Shown here: piece by piece, positions 15,297 through 24,499 of the stretch
How the letters are laid out: each line of letters begins with the position of its first letter
Numbering within the stretch: the stretch's first letter is position 1
Assembly: GCA_030613765.1 (NCBI GenBank)
Contig: JAUWLI010000006.1
Location: 1-30,284 of the forward strand
Length of the DNA: 30,284 bases
Origin: Phycisphaerae bacterium
GTDB lineage: Bacteria > Planctomycetota > Phycisphaerae > Sedimentisphaerales > SG8-4
Direction: 5' to 3'
Translations under genes and position numbers: made by a program
Notes under the pieces: model-generated
What the model was told of the DNA's origin: nothing
The model's database searches: none
Seen by the model: the letters and a program-made list of their open reading frames with translations, nothing else

Positions 15297-16271
15297 CTAT
15301 TTCCTCTGGCCGCCGGCATCTTGAATCTTTGAAATACCATCTATGGCGAGAACCTTGCGGACGGCGAAGTAATCCTCGCGCGAAATCGTTTTGCCCATGG
15401 CCCCTATCGCATCAGCGATCTGGGGCGGGCCCTTGATTCCGACGACAGCCACGTCGATGCCCGGATGCATCAAGGTGGCGGCCAGGACCAGTTGATAGAT
15501 GGAGAGTTCGTATTTCCTCGCCAGCGGCTCCAGACTCTGTACTGCTGCTGCAATTGCATGGAAATGTTCGCCTTGAAAATCGGGGTGATTCTTCCGGAAA
15601 TCAGTGAAGGTCTCATTACCAGTGTACTTGCCGGTAAGCAGCCCTTTGTGCATAGGCGAGTAGACCATTACTCCGATGTTCTCCGCTTCACAATAGGGTA
15701 ACAGATCACTTTCTATCTCCGTATCCACCAGGCTATAACGTGGCTGAACCACATCGTAGGCTCCGAAATGTCGCTGTGCCCGAAGCTGCTCCACCGTGTG
15801 ATTGCTGACGCCGTAATTGCGTATCCTGCCTTGCTTCTTCAATGAATCCATAGTCTCGGCCACTTCTGCCAAAGGCGTCAATGGATCGAACATATGTAGC
15901 AGATACAGGTCGATTGTCTCGATACCCATGCGCTGCAGTTGCAGGTCGCAGCGTTGCCGTATGTGCGCCGGCGACAAATCCGGGTAGCGCGAACCGTCCG
16001 GATTGAAGTGGTTGAAGACTTTGGTACAGATCACGACGGCATCACGGGGTTTGCCGGCCAGGAATTCTCCGACGACCGTCTCAGCATACCCATCTCCGTA
16101 AGCGTCTGCTGTATCGAAGAAGTTTATCCCGGCATCGAAGGCAGTGTTCATCGCTGCCAGTATATCTGTTTTTGACTGTTCACCCCAGAAACGAGGGCTC
16201 AGTTGCCACGTACCAAAGCATATTGGTGAGACCTCCAGCCCCATAGAACCGAGAACAATACGATGGCTCAT
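15297..16271 (-). CDS. Aldo/keto reductase
   Basis: A 324-residue cytoplasmic enzyme. ATG 16271 is chosen: AAGGAG sits six bases upstream and the protein opens MSHRIVLGSMGLEVSPICFG, as expected of the family; the frame continues 21 codons upstream without a ribosome site. The catalytic tetrad is complete: D53 and Y58 (FFDTADAYGDGYAE), K84 (VICTKVF) and H126 (DLYLLHMFDP). The NADP-binding end carries VVGIKGPPQIADAIGA near 285-300. It probably reduces or oxidises a sugar-derived carbonyl. It lies 182 bases after... the start of GH120's 3' end is only 78 bases away, and the Gfo/Idh gene follows at 96 bases, so the three form a likely operon with GH120 first. Confidence 0.9.
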   Translation of the reverse strand: MSHRIVLGSMGLEVSPICFGTWQLSPRFWGEQSKTDILAAMNTAFDAGINFFDTADAYGDGYAETVVGEFLAGKPRDAVVICTKVFNHFNPDGSRYPDLSPAHIRQRCDLQLQRMGIETIDLYLLHMFDPLTPLAEVAETMDSLKKQGRIRNYGVSNHTVEQLRAQRHFGAYDVVQPRYSLVDTEIESDLLPYCEAENIGVMVYSPMHKGLLTGKYTGNETFTDFRKNHPDFQGEHFHAIAAAVQSLEPLARKYELSIYQLVLAATLMHPGIDVAVVGIKGPPQIADAIGAMGKTISREDYFAVRKVLAIDGISKIQDAGGQRK

Positions 16272-16349
16272 TTTATACTCCTTGTCGAGGGCTGCTACGC
16301 CCATCCCAGAGTCTTGAGTTCTGGGTGTCCACACCTGTGTTGATAGATT

Positions 16350-18167
16350 TTACCATACTTTCAGTGTAAGCTTTCCCACTCCCGGATTCTCAAAAGGCCC
16401 GGGAGATGGATTCGCTTTGTTTCTTTTCTTGCCGATGTAATCGGTGTCGATGCGGTACGCCGAACCGTCCGGCTGCTCGTAGGGAAGATCGGGCGTCTTT
16501 GCCTTACCCAGCAGATCGGTCGTTACCAATTGACACTGTTGTTGGGCCCAGGCTTTATCAAGCGTCATTTCGAGATACAGGCCGTCTGTTCTTTCAATGA
16601 GCTTAAGGCCGGGATTGACATTCGGCAACACGAGGGGATTAGATTCGCGCTTCGATGGCTTGGCGCCGTTGAGGAACACATTACCGGCCATGAATACCGG
16701 CAGTTTTGTCGGATCATAAGGCGCCAGGCCACCGTTGACGAAGATGTTATTGTAGTAACGTTCATCACCGCTGGCATTCCCATGCAATCCCGCCACTTTC
16801 GTAGAGTGTGCTTTGAGATAGGGTGTCAGACGACGTTCACCAACGGCAACCCGTATGCGACCCGCTATCAAATTATGCACATATGCGCCGCCTTGGGAAT
16901 TCACCAAGATGCCGTTGCCGGAGAGGAGTATGTTGTTGTCCACCAGGAAGGGGCCGTGGTTGACCTCCACAAACAGGTCTTCACTGGGACCGTTGTCGTG
17001 TAGTAGGTTCCGGGTAACGCGCGTGCCCTGAGTCATCCAGTCCAACCAGATGCCGCGGCTGGTACGATAGATGTGATTACGGCTGATGAGTGTATCCACG
17101 GCGCCGTGGAACTTAATCCCGGCCATCTCCGCCCCGGTGAACAACCGACGTATGTGGATGTCGTGGATGGTATTGCCCGTGACCGTGCTGAACACCGGCC
17201 CCATGCTGCCGACGATGCCGGCCTGCTCACAGTGCGAGATGTGGTTGTTGCGCACCCTGTGGTGACCAATGTTCTCCCTGGACCAGCCCCTCGCCGTGGC
17301 GCGTTCGATGGTCTTGACGTACCCCTCGGCTGAATTCTGCGAGGTGTTGTCAAACTTGTCGCCGTGTTTGCCGAGGGTGACCCCAACGCAGGTCGAGTAG
17401 CGGATGTCATTGTCTTCGATGATCCACCCCTTACTCCAGTGAGTGCCGATCAAGCCGATCTGCTCAGCCGTTGGCGGCGCCCAGGGCGTGGCCGCGTGCA
17501 TCATCTTGAAACCTCGCACAGTAATGTAGTTGATGCCCGGCTTGTCGGGGTAAAACACCGCCCGGCGAACGTTGATCTCGATCTCGGCCTCGTTGGGATT
17601 GGCGTCTTTGAACTGCGCCCAGATGGTGGTGTTGGTCTCGTCCACTTTTCCGAACCATCGCGGCGTGTTCCCAGCCGGTTTCAGCACATCGTCCAGCTTG
17701 GCCGCCTCGGTCAGCCAGTGGCCGTTCAGATAAACGGCGCCCGTGTGATGTTTCCGTCCCCTGGGATTGAACCAGTCACCGTGAATCAGGTCGCTATAGG
17801 GATTGAAGCCTCCGAAAAAGCTGTTGGGGATGCTGACTTTCCAAGTGTCGTTTTGCACTTTCTGCCAACCCTTGATGACTTCGGAGCCCTTGATGATGAC
17901 CTTTTCACCGGGTGCAACCTTGTAGACGATGCGCTTCTGATCGGATTCCCCGCCGCGCGGTGGATTGATACGTTCCCGATAGAGGCCCTCATGTACTATG
18001 ATCGCATCGCCGGGCTGGGCCAATCGTGCCGCTGCTGAAATAGTCCGCAGAGGCTTCGCGGCAGTGCCGTTTTGCATGTCGTTGCCGCTTACGGAAACAT
18101 GATACTCACGGGCTGAAGCCATTGATATGGCTACGGTCAACAGAATGATAATCACGTTTTTCTTCAT
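16350..18167 (-). CDS. Secreted GH120 beta-xylosidase-like, parallel beta-helix
   Basis: A 605-residue exported glycosidase. ATG 18167 follows TGGAG by eight bases and gives a clean signal peptide (KKNVIIILLTVAISMASA, cut before REYHVS); the frame runs 24 codons further upstream. The opening (HVSVSGNDMQNGTAAKPLRT) and the regular repeats of N/I/V show a right-handed beta-helix. The sequence follows the Thermoanaerobacterium GH120 beta-xylosidase as I remember it in many places, including ATPWAPPTAEQIGLIG, WSKGWIIEDN, GIKFHGAVD and the C-terminal TLKVW. The GH120 nucleophile and acid/base appear as D376 (GIWLDWMTQGTRV) and E401 (LFVEVNHGPFLVD). It would release xylose from xylo-oligosaccharides in the periplasm. 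It heads the run with the aldo/keto reductase and Gfo/Idh gene. Confidence 0.85.
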   Translation of the reverse strand: MKKNVIIILLTVAISMASAREYHVSVSGNDMQNGTAAKPLRTISAAARLAQPGDAIIVHEGLYRERINPPRGGESDQKRIVYKVAPGEKVIIKGSEVIKGWQKVQNDTWKVSIPNSFFGGFNPYSDLIHGDWFNPRGRKHHTGAVYLNGHWLTEAAKLDDVLKPAGNTPRWFGKVDETNTTIWAQFKDANPNEAEIEINVRRAVFYPDKPGINYITVRGFKMMHAATPWAPPTAEQIGLIGTHWSKGWIIEDNDIRYSTCVGVTLGKHGDKFDNTSQNSAEGYVKTIERATARGWSRENIGHHRVRNNHISHCEQAGIVGSMGPVFSTVTGNTIHDIHIRRLFTGAEMAGIKFHGAVDTLISRNHIYRTSRGIWLDWMTQGTRVTRNLLHDNGPSEDLFVEVNHGPFLVDNNILLSGNGILVNSQGGAYVHNLIAGRIRVAVGERRLTPYLKAHSTKVAGLHGNASGDERYYNNIFVNGGLAPYDPTKLPVFMAGNVFLNGAKPSKRESNPLVLPNVNPGLKLIERTDGLYLEMTLDKAWAQQQCQLVTTDLLGKAKTPDLPYEQPDGSAYRIDTDYIGKKRNKANPSPGPFENPGVGKLTLKVW

Positions 18168-18586
18168 TGGTTTACTCCATTCACATAGGATTTCCCATTT
18201 GTCTTCAAAAGCTGTGCTCCTGCACGCTACGGCCTTCATAATAGCACAATATGCGGTTGAATTTCAACACTTCTGATTGTTAACTCGGCTAACGTTTCTG
18301 TCAGAAGTGTACATAAATAGGCCAATTCGCCAGGAATCCAACATTTCGACACTTTTTTAATACCACTTGGCCCCGGATTTACCCAGTATGGCCAGTCATC
18401 CTGCCTCCGATATTGCTTAAGCCAAGCAGGCATAATCGCTTTGCTTTGCCTGCTTTTTTGGTTGGTGACATGACTGTAGATAAATCGGTTCACAATCAGT
18501 ATGATTTATCAACTGTTTTAATTAAATAAAATGTAAATGGAGTAGGGATGTTGTTTTTAGAATTACATGCTCTCCATCTTGTTCTT
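18168..18586. other. Intergenic region with promoter space for GH120
   Basis: About 420 bases between GH120 and the end of mltA, both on the minus strand. It should contain the GH120-operon promoter, but I see no convincing -35/-10 pair. It includes a hairpin with T-run (18424-18459). A minus-strand frame at 18236-18493 (85 codons) has no ribosome site or known domain and was not accepted. Confidence 0.4.
18424..18459 (+). terminator. Intrinsic-terminator-like hairpin
   Basis: AAGCAGGCA (18424-18432) pairs with TGCCTGCTT (18447-18455), loop of 14, and the stem runs into TTTTTT (18454-18459) on the plus strand. Yet both flanking genes are on the minus strand, where no T-run follows. The same arms occur at 13747-13774. 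It may be an antisense terminator or part of a dispersed element. Confidence 0.4.
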
Positions 18587-19795
18587 TTATTGAGCAAGAG
18601 GATCGCTTGATTTGAAAAACAAATAGTACAGTCTACCTTCCTGGTAAATCCGTCCTGCAAGCTCACCAGCTGTATCACCTTGTCCTATGTATATGTCACA
18701 ACGTCCAGGAGCTCGGATTGCCCCCCCTGTATCCTGGTCTAATGCAAAGCCTCTGTAAGGCTGTAGAACAACCTGGCCGCTGGTGACCTTCGGAAAGGTA
18801 GTAGAAATGAATGTTAAACAGCCGCGTGGGAAAATCGACTTGTCAGTAGCAATGGTTCGATATGGTGTCACAGGTTCGTTTAAACTGCCTCGTGGTTCGC
18901 CTTCCTCTTCCCGGAAAAATACGAATCTCGGATTCATTTGCGTATATCTCGCCACTTGGTCAGGATTATTCTCGAAGTAAGCTATCATTGCTGCCAGGCT
19001 TATTTGCGAGCCGCTTATCCTGCCGTCTTTTACCAATGCTTCCACAATACTTACATATTCATGGCCATTGTTGGCAGCATAGCCAACTGTGTGGATTTCA
19101 CCGTTCGGCAGCCTTATCTTTGCTGAGCCCTGTACATGTGCGATGTATACTTCAAATTGACTCCCCAGCCAGACTAACTCACTGCCCCTAAACAACATTT
19201 CATCCTCAATAACAGCACGTGGCGGGTAAGGTATGATTTTACCGTCACCACCGCGTCGACCAAATATCTCGCCATCAGGGCCCTTAACCAAATCCTCCGG
19301 CTGTTTGTACAGAGGATAACTAAAACGGTTGCTGGGCTTGAACGAACCTTCGAAAATAGGAGTGTAATAACCAGTATATAATACTGTTCCCTGGTTATCG
19401 CAGCCAACCGACATATAAACGTCAAATTTGTCCCTGATTGCAGTATTCAAATCGGCCCCTCTCAGACCTGAATCCAAAAGGTCCAAAAAGGCTTTTAAAC
19501 TGTCCAACGCCCGTTGGTGGGTTATACCGCTCACAGGGAAAAACTGTCTACTTGAAGACTTGCCGAGATAATTTAGGCTATTTTTTATTGCCGGCTTTAA
19601 TCCCTGCAAATCCAGACCTGCCAAAGTAAAGTCAGGAATCTGCAAAGGATTCGTTATCTTTCTCAGTGCATGTTGGCCAGGCAATAAGGGCCTATCATAA
19701 GCAGGCTTGGCAATAATCGGCTCCCCTGGAACTCTACAGCCAATTGTTATGGTTAGCAGCGACAGAAACAAATAAAGTATTATTTTGATGTTCAT
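18587..19795 (-). CDS. mltA: Membrane-bound lytic murein transglycosylase A
   Basis: A 402-residue MltA from ATG 19795; the frame extends 24 codons upstream, but the chosen start gives a lipoprotein-like leader, MNIKIILYLFLSLLTITIGC, with C20 as lipidation site (the residue three before Cys is Thr, so the lipobox is imperfect). Residues ~120-260 form the MltA barrel insert (VLYTGYYTPIFEG, RLPNGEIHTVGYAANNGHEY). Residues ~315-395 form the 3D domain with ALDQDTGGAIRAPGRCDIYIG, in which D355 matches the catalytic Asp of E. coli MltA and D367 is the second conserved acid. It cleaves peptidoglycan glycan strands to anhydromuropeptides at the outer membrane, implying a murein wall. No ribosome site is obvious. 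It is transcribed apart from the sugar genes and divergently from GH32. Confidence 0.92.
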   Translation of the reverse strand: MNIKIILYLFLSLLTITIGCRVPGEPIIAKPAYDRPLLPGQHALRKITNPLQIPDFTLAGLDLQGLKPAIKNSLNYLGKSSSRQFFPVSGITHQRALDSLKAFLDLLDSGLRGADLNTAIRDKFDVYMSVGCDNQGTVLYTGYYTPIFEGSFKPSNRFSYPLYKQPEDLVKGPDGEIFGRRGGDGKIIPYPPRAVIEDEMLFRGSELVWLGSQFEVYIAHVQGSAKIRLPNGEIHTVGYAANNGHEYVSIVEALVKDGRISGSQISLAAMIAYFENNPDQVARYTQMNPRFVFFREEEGEPRGSLNEPVTPYRTIATDKSIFPRGCLTFISTTFPKVTSGQVVLQPYRGFALDQDTGGAIRAPGRCDIYIGQGDTAGELAGRIYQEGRLYYLFFKSSDPLAQ

Positions 19796-19972
19796 CACGG
19801 TCTCTATAAGGAATTCGATAGTTTTTATCACAAAGTCTTTGACACTATTATCGGCTACACCCCCCAAATTTGAACAAGTTTTTTCGGTTCTCTCGACATG
19901 CCTATTTGAATACCGCTAACCTCGATTGTTATGGATAGGTTTTTTAGAGGGGGAGTAGGTTTGAATTATCCG

Positions 19973-20043
19973 GACAGACTTGATATTCTATTAGAAAAGA
20001 GGCCCGGCTTTATAGCTGAGCAAGTAAATTTGATGTTATATGG
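19973..20043 (+). promoter_or_regulatory. Conserved upstream element, copy B (ahead of GH32 gene)
   Basis: gacaga (19973-19978), ttgatattc (19980-19988), then attagaaaagaggccc, gc, tag, tgagc (to 20021) and ttatatgg (20036-20043). The same blocks in the same order lie on the minus strand at 4833-4763. The core ends 47 bases before ATG 20069, a normal place for a promoter or 5' leader. Differences are mostly single transitions; a small indel occurs only between tgagc and ttatatgg. Confidence 0.6.
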
Positions 20044-20068
20044 TTAATCTCAGGTAAGGGAACACACT

Positions 20069-22144
20069 ATGAATACAATGAAGACAATAATGGTAAGCCT
20101 GGTGATAGGTTTCGCAACGCTTTCTCTTTGGGGTGCTGATGCGGCCAAAACGGACAAGACGCTTGTCGTGTGGGTTGCTCCGGCTGATCTGACTCATCGT
20201 GGGGGCAGCGCCCTTACGATACAAAGTGGCGATCAGTTTGACGGTATCATTTTTGGCGAGCTACAGCCAGGCAAATGGATGGCCGGCAGCAACTATCATA
20301 AGCGTACGGAGAGAAACCAAGACAAATACGTCCTCGAAACTGCGGACAACAAGACAATGGTCCAGATGGCTATCGTCTATAAAGACGACCGAATACTGAT
20401 TTATCGCAATGGCCAGAGCTATGCATCGTATAAGACAAAGAACATTGATCTGTTAAGCCCTGAGAATAATATTGCTGTCTTTGGTTTGAGACACGTTGGA
20501 GCAGCAGGTGGCCGCATCTCCGGAACAATAGAAGACGCCCGTATCTACAGTACGGCTTTGACTATCGATGAGATTAAATCACTCCAACCGAACAAGAAAT
20601 CAAAACTCGAACCCTATGCATGGTGGGATTTCGAGGGGGCTAAGGTTAAGGATCGTACAGGTCGATTTGCACACAGCAGGATGAAAAACGGAGCGAAGCT
20701 GGCGGACGGCAAACTGGTTCTGGACGAAGATTCCATCCTGGTCGCCGCTGTTACTGAAGATGGCGCCAAAATGGCCACCCGCAAGAAGAGCGCGCGGGCG
20801 CCGGCGGCCCCGTATGTCGAGGAAACACCGGCTATGCCGAAGAATGTGCCGGCTAACTGGCTAACATACCATCTTGCCCACCCGGGACCTGGCGTCGGTA
20901 TGCCAGGCGATCCCAATCCCGCTTTTTACTATAAAGGCCGCTATCATCTGCATTACATTTACAAAAACAAGCACGGCTTTGCGTTCGCCCACGTATCCAG
21001 CAGGGACATGGTTACCTGGAAGTGGCACCCCACCGTACTTGTCGGGCCCAATACCGGGCACGGAATGTTCAGTGGTACTGGATTCTTCACCAAGGAGGGC
21101 CGGCCTGCAATGATTTACCATGGCCAGGGATCCGGAAACAACTACCTGGCTTTTGCACTTGATGATAACCTGGATAAATGGACCCATCCGGTTGCGGTCA
21201 AGCCTAAGACCAAGTCCGACCAAGACGCCAGGATACGTATGTGGGATCCTGACTGTTGGTTGAATGGTGATACCTATTATGCGATATCCGGCGGCGGACC
21301 GCCTCACTTGATGAAATCTTCGAATCTTAAAGAGTGGGAGTATCTCGGTCTGTTGCTGCATGAAGACATGCCGGATCTGGGAGTAAACAAAAATGAAGAC
21401 GTCTCTTGCGCCAATATGTTTAAGATAGGTGACAAGTGGATGCTTCTTTGCATCAGTCATGGGATGGGGTGCCGTTACTACCTTGGCAACTTCAAGGACG
21501 AGAAGTATCTTCCCGAGTTCCACGCCATGATGAACTGGAAGGACTGGAATTTCTTCGCGCCGGAATCACTGCTGACTCCGGATGGCCGCCGCATTATGTG
21601 GGCCTGGTGCAGGTTGGACGGCGCCCAGAGTGCTATCCAGTCACTGCCGCGTGAGCTTAGCCTGCCATCCGATGGTGTGTTGCGCATCAAGCCGTTGCGG
21701 GAACTCAAGAAGCTTCGTTATGGCCAGAAGAATGAAGGTAACATCACCGTCAAGAGCGGTAGCAGCCACATGCTCAGGGGGATTTCCGGTGACACTGTAG
21801 AGCTGAGCGTTACAATCAAACAAACCAGCGCCAAAGAATATGGCGTCAGCGTATTCTGCGATAGTGATGGCAAGGGTTTTCCTGTCACCATCAAGCCAGA
21901 GAGCAAAGTCATGGCAATGGGCAAAATTGAGCCTCCGTTTGAGCTTAATAAAGGTGAAGATTTGAACCTTCGTATCTTCCTGGACAAAAGCATGGTCGAG
22001 GTATTCGTCAACGATCGCCAGGGGGCCGTATACATGCAGCAGCACGATAAGGAGAATGTAGGCATAAGCCTATTCAGCAAAGGTGGTGATATAACAGCCA
22101 AAGTTAAAGGATGGAAGATGAAATCAATTTACATGGGCCGGTAA
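20069..22144 (+). CDS. Secreted GH32-like glycosidase with N-terminal LamG-like domain
   Basis: A 691-residue exported protein; ATG 20069 follows TAAGGGA by eight bases. Signal peptide 1-25 (MVSLVIGFATLSLWGADA). Residues ~30-175 form a concanavalin/LamG-like domain ending in the usual TIEDARIYSTALTIDEIKSL. A linker with basic Ala/Pro stretch leads to the five-bladed propeller from ~262. GH32 acids can be placed: D281 in GDPNPAFYYKGRYHLHY (family consensus near NDPNG), D393 in MWDPDCW (consensus RDP), and E443 in NEDVSCANMF (consensus EC). Residues ~555-690 form the GH32 beta-sandwich (LNLRIFLDKSMVEVFVNDR). Expected to cleave beta-fructosides or related furanosides outside the cytoplasm. Motif drift makes the exact substrate open. 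GH127 follows at 95 bases, probably in one transcript, and element B lies upstream. Confidence 0.85.
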   Translation: MNTMKTIMVSLVIGFATLSLWGADAAKTDKTLVVWVAPADLTHRGGSALTIQSGDQFDGIIFGELQPGKWMAGSNYHKRTERNQDKYVLETADNKTMVQMAIVYKDDRILIYRNGQSYASYKTKNIDLLSPENNIAVFGLRHVGAAGGRISGTIEDARIYSTALTIDEIKSLQPNKKSKLEPYAWWDFEGAKVKDRTGRFAHSRMKNGAKLADGKLVLDEDSILVAAVTEDGAKMATRKKSARAPAAPYVEETPAMPKNVPANWLTYHLAHPGPGVGMPGDPNPAFYYKGRYHLHYIYKNKHGFAFAHVSSRDMVTWKWHPTVLVGPNTGHGMFSGTGFFTKEGRPAMIYHGQGSGNNYLAFALDDNLDKWTHPVAVKPKTKSDQDARIRMWDPDCWLNGDTYYAISGGGPPHLMKSSNLKEWEYLGLLLHEDMPDLGVNKNEDVSCANMFKIGDKWMLLCISHGMGCRYYLGNFKDEKYLPEFHAMMNWKDWNFFAPESLLTPDGRRIMWAWCRLDGAQSAIQSLPRELSLPSDGVLRIKPLRELKKLRYGQKNEGNITVKSGSSHMLRGISGDTVELSVTIKQTSAKEYGVSVFCDSDGKGFPVTIKPESKVMAMGKIEPPFELNKGEDLNLRIFLDKSMVEVFVNDRQGAVYMQQHDKENVGISLFSKGGDITAKVKGWKMKSIYMGR

Positions 22145-22239
22145 AGTGCGCCAATTTCTCTTGCTTTCCGGCTCACTGCCGCAATCACAGGAAAACTACA
22201 ATCAAATTGTCTGTCAGATACACGAGAGGAATTGTCATC

Positions 22240-24420
22240 ATGAGAAAGTATCCTGCAACGATAATTATTAACGCAGTTGTTGCCCTGAGCTTGATGAGCA
22301 TCGCTGCGGGATCTGATGTGCTGCCGAATCGTGGACTGTATGAAGTAAGCCACGAGCGGGTCCAACTGCGAGGCGGGTTCTGGGGCCCGCGTTTGAAGAC
22401 CTCCCAAGAGGTGACCATACCCCATGCGCTGAATTGCCTGGAAAGAGCGGGGCATGTCACAAACTTTGATAAGGCGACTGGAGTGTTCGACGGCCCGCTC
22501 CGAGGCCACCATGCCTTTGACTCGGATCTCCACAAGGCTATGGAAGGCGCAATGTACTGCCTGCAGCATAGCAACGACAGCAAGTTGCGCAAGCGTGTGG
22601 AAGGCATTCTCGATCGCATTCTGGCCGCTCAACAGGAGGACGGTTTCCTGATTTCGTACTACATCGTCCGGGACCCCGACAAGCGGTGGGAAACCTTGCG
22701 TCTGGAACACCAGTTGTACAATGCCGGCCACTTTTTCGAGATGGCAGTCGAGCATCATCGGCTCAGCGGGGAAAAGAAGGCGATTGACGCAGCGAAGCGG
22801 TTCGCCGACCATATTGACAGCGTTTTCGGACCCGGAAAACGTTATGATGTCGGTGGGCACGAAGAGATCGAGCTGGCCCTGGTCAAACTATACCGCGCCA
22901 CTGGTGAGCGGCGGTACCTGGCGTTGTCGCGGTTCTTTCTCGACGAGCGAGGCCACGCCCACGGTTCTGAGCGTAAGTCCTTCGATCCCCAAACCATGAC
23001 GCCGGCCCCGCCCAACTTTGATGATCTGCCGCCCGCGGAGCGAGACCGCGCACGGCGCCGAGCTCGAAACAGCATACGTAACGGACGGATGCAGGACCAC
23101 AAGCCGCTCACCGAGCAGACCGTGGCAATCGGCCATGCTGTGCGGGCCGGATACATTTATTCGGCGATGGCTGATATCGCCCGTTTCATGGACGCCCCCG
23201 AATATGAGCGGGCCGTTGACAACCTCTGGCAGGATGTGGTCAGTCGCAAGATGTACGTCAACGGGAGCATCGGAACCGCCCAGTATGGCGACGAGGGATT
23301 TGGCGATCCGTACCTCCTGCCAAACCGGACTTATTGCGAATCCTGTGCAAACATCGCCCACGTCTTCTGGCAGCACAGGATGAACTTGCTCAAAGGTCAG
23401 GCCAAGTATGCCGACGTGATGGAATTGGTGCTATACAACGGCGCAATCTCGGGAATCTCAATCTCCGGCGACGGGTTCTTCTACCAGAATCCGCTTGAAA
23501 GCAGGGGCGGACGCCGGTCATCGTGGATAGGTCTGGCCTGCTGCCCGACGAACCTTACTCGAATCATCCCGCAGGTTGGCGGATTGGTTTATGCCCAGGG
23601 TAAAAACCGGTTGTATGTCAACCTCTTCGCTTCAGGAGATGCTTCGGTCAAGATGGATAACGGCGTAAAGGTGAAACTGGCCCAGCAGACCGACTACCCA
23701 TGGGACGGTCACGTGAAGTTGACGGTCACACCGGAGCAGGCATCCGATTTCGACCTGTGCCTGCGGATACCGGGCTGGGCGCTTGGCCGACCTGTTCCCA
23801 GCGATTTGTACCGCTTCGCCGATTCGAAGGTCTCTGCCGTTGGGCTGAAGGTCAATGGAAAAACGATCGATGCCACACCAGAAGAAGACGGTTACGTCCA
23901 TCTGAAACGTTCATGGAAGGTCGCCGATGTCGTGGAATTGAACATGCCGATACCGATTCACCGGGTTTATGCACACGAGAAAATCAAGGCCGACAGTGGC
24001 AAGGTGGCATTGATGCGCGGCCCGATCACCTACTGTATCGAGGCGGTTGACAATCCGAACGTGGACGTCCTTAAGGTAGCCTTGCTGCGCGAAGCCGAAC
24101 TGCATGCAGAGCATCGCGACCGATTACTCGGCGGCGTGACGGTCCTTCAAGGCAAAGCCCTTGATGACCGACAGCGTCCAGTCACTCTGACGGCCGTTCC
24201 GTATTATTCCTGGGCCAACAGGGAAAAGGGAGCGATGACGGTCTGGATCAATGAAACTCCTGTCGCATCCACCGCCTTGCTTACGGCATCCAGCCCGGTC
24301 CCTGCCCGGCAGGCAAATCAAAGCATGACCCTGAAACAAGGAGGCAAGAATCCCATCAAAGTCTTTGTCCTCGCAGGAAAGACATTCGCCGATACGATGC
24401 AGGAGTTGATGAAGAAGTAA
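22240..24420 (+). CDS. Secreted GH127 beta-L-arabinofuranosidase-like protein
   Basis: A 726-residue exported enzyme of the former DUF1680 family. ATG 22240 is chosen, since GAGAGGAA precedes it by eight bases and a signal peptide (IIINAVVALSLMSIAAG) follows; the open frame starts 43 codons earlier, inside the GH32 3' end. The (alpha/alpha)6 barrel opens after WGPRLKTSQEVTIPHAL. In HypBA1 of Bifidobacterium longum, zinc is held by a Glu and three Cys, one Cys being the nucleophile; all four are present here as E367 and C369 (TYCESCANIA) and C434/C435 (GLACCPTNLTR). It would remove beta-L-arabinofuranose residues from plant or algal glycans. Family members also include other specificities, so the substrate is inferred. 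Co-transcribed with the GH32 gene. Confidence 0.9.
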   Translation: MRKYPATIIINAVVALSLMSIAAGSDVLPNRGLYEVSHERVQLRGGFWGPRLKTSQEVTIPHALNCLERAGHVTNFDKATGVFDGPLRGHHAFDSDLHKAMEGAMYCLQHSNDSKLRKRVEGILDRILAAQQEDGFLISYYIVRDPDKRWETLRLEHQLYNAGHFFEMAVEHHRLSGEKKAIDAAKRFADHIDSVFGPGKRYDVGGHEEIELALVKLYRATGERRYLALSRFFLDERGHAHGSERKSFDPQTMTPAPPNFDDLPPAERDRARRRARNSIRNGRMQDHKPLTEQTVAIGHAVRAGYIYSAMADIARFMDAPEYERAVDNLWQDVVSRKMYVNGSIGTAQYGDEGFGDPYLLPNRTYCESCANIAHVFWQHRMNLLKGQAKYADVMELVLYNGAISGISISGDGFFYQNPLESRGGRRSSWIGLACCPTNLTRIIPQVGGLVYAQGKNRLYVNLFASGDASVKMDNGVKVKLAQQTDYPWDGHVKLTVTPEQASDFDLCLRIPGWALGRPVPSDLYRFADSKVSAVGLKVNGKTIDATPEEDGYVHLKRSWKVADVVELNMPIPIHRVYAHEKIKADSGKVALMRGPITYCIEAVDNPNVDVLKVALLREAELHAEHRDRLLGGVTVLQGKALDDRQRPVTLTAVPYYSWANREKGAMTVWINETPVASTALLTASSPVPARQANQSMTLKQGGKNPIKVFVLAGKTFADTMQELMKK

Positions 24421-24499
24421 GGAAGAGTCCAATGAAAATACGTTCAGGCCACTACGTTGCCCAATCATTGTGGTCCTCCTGGTAATCCGAGGAAGGTAC

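Noticed and set aside
18236..18493. 85-codon minus-strand frame
   Set aside because: No ribosome site or domain, and it spans the hairpin at 18424.
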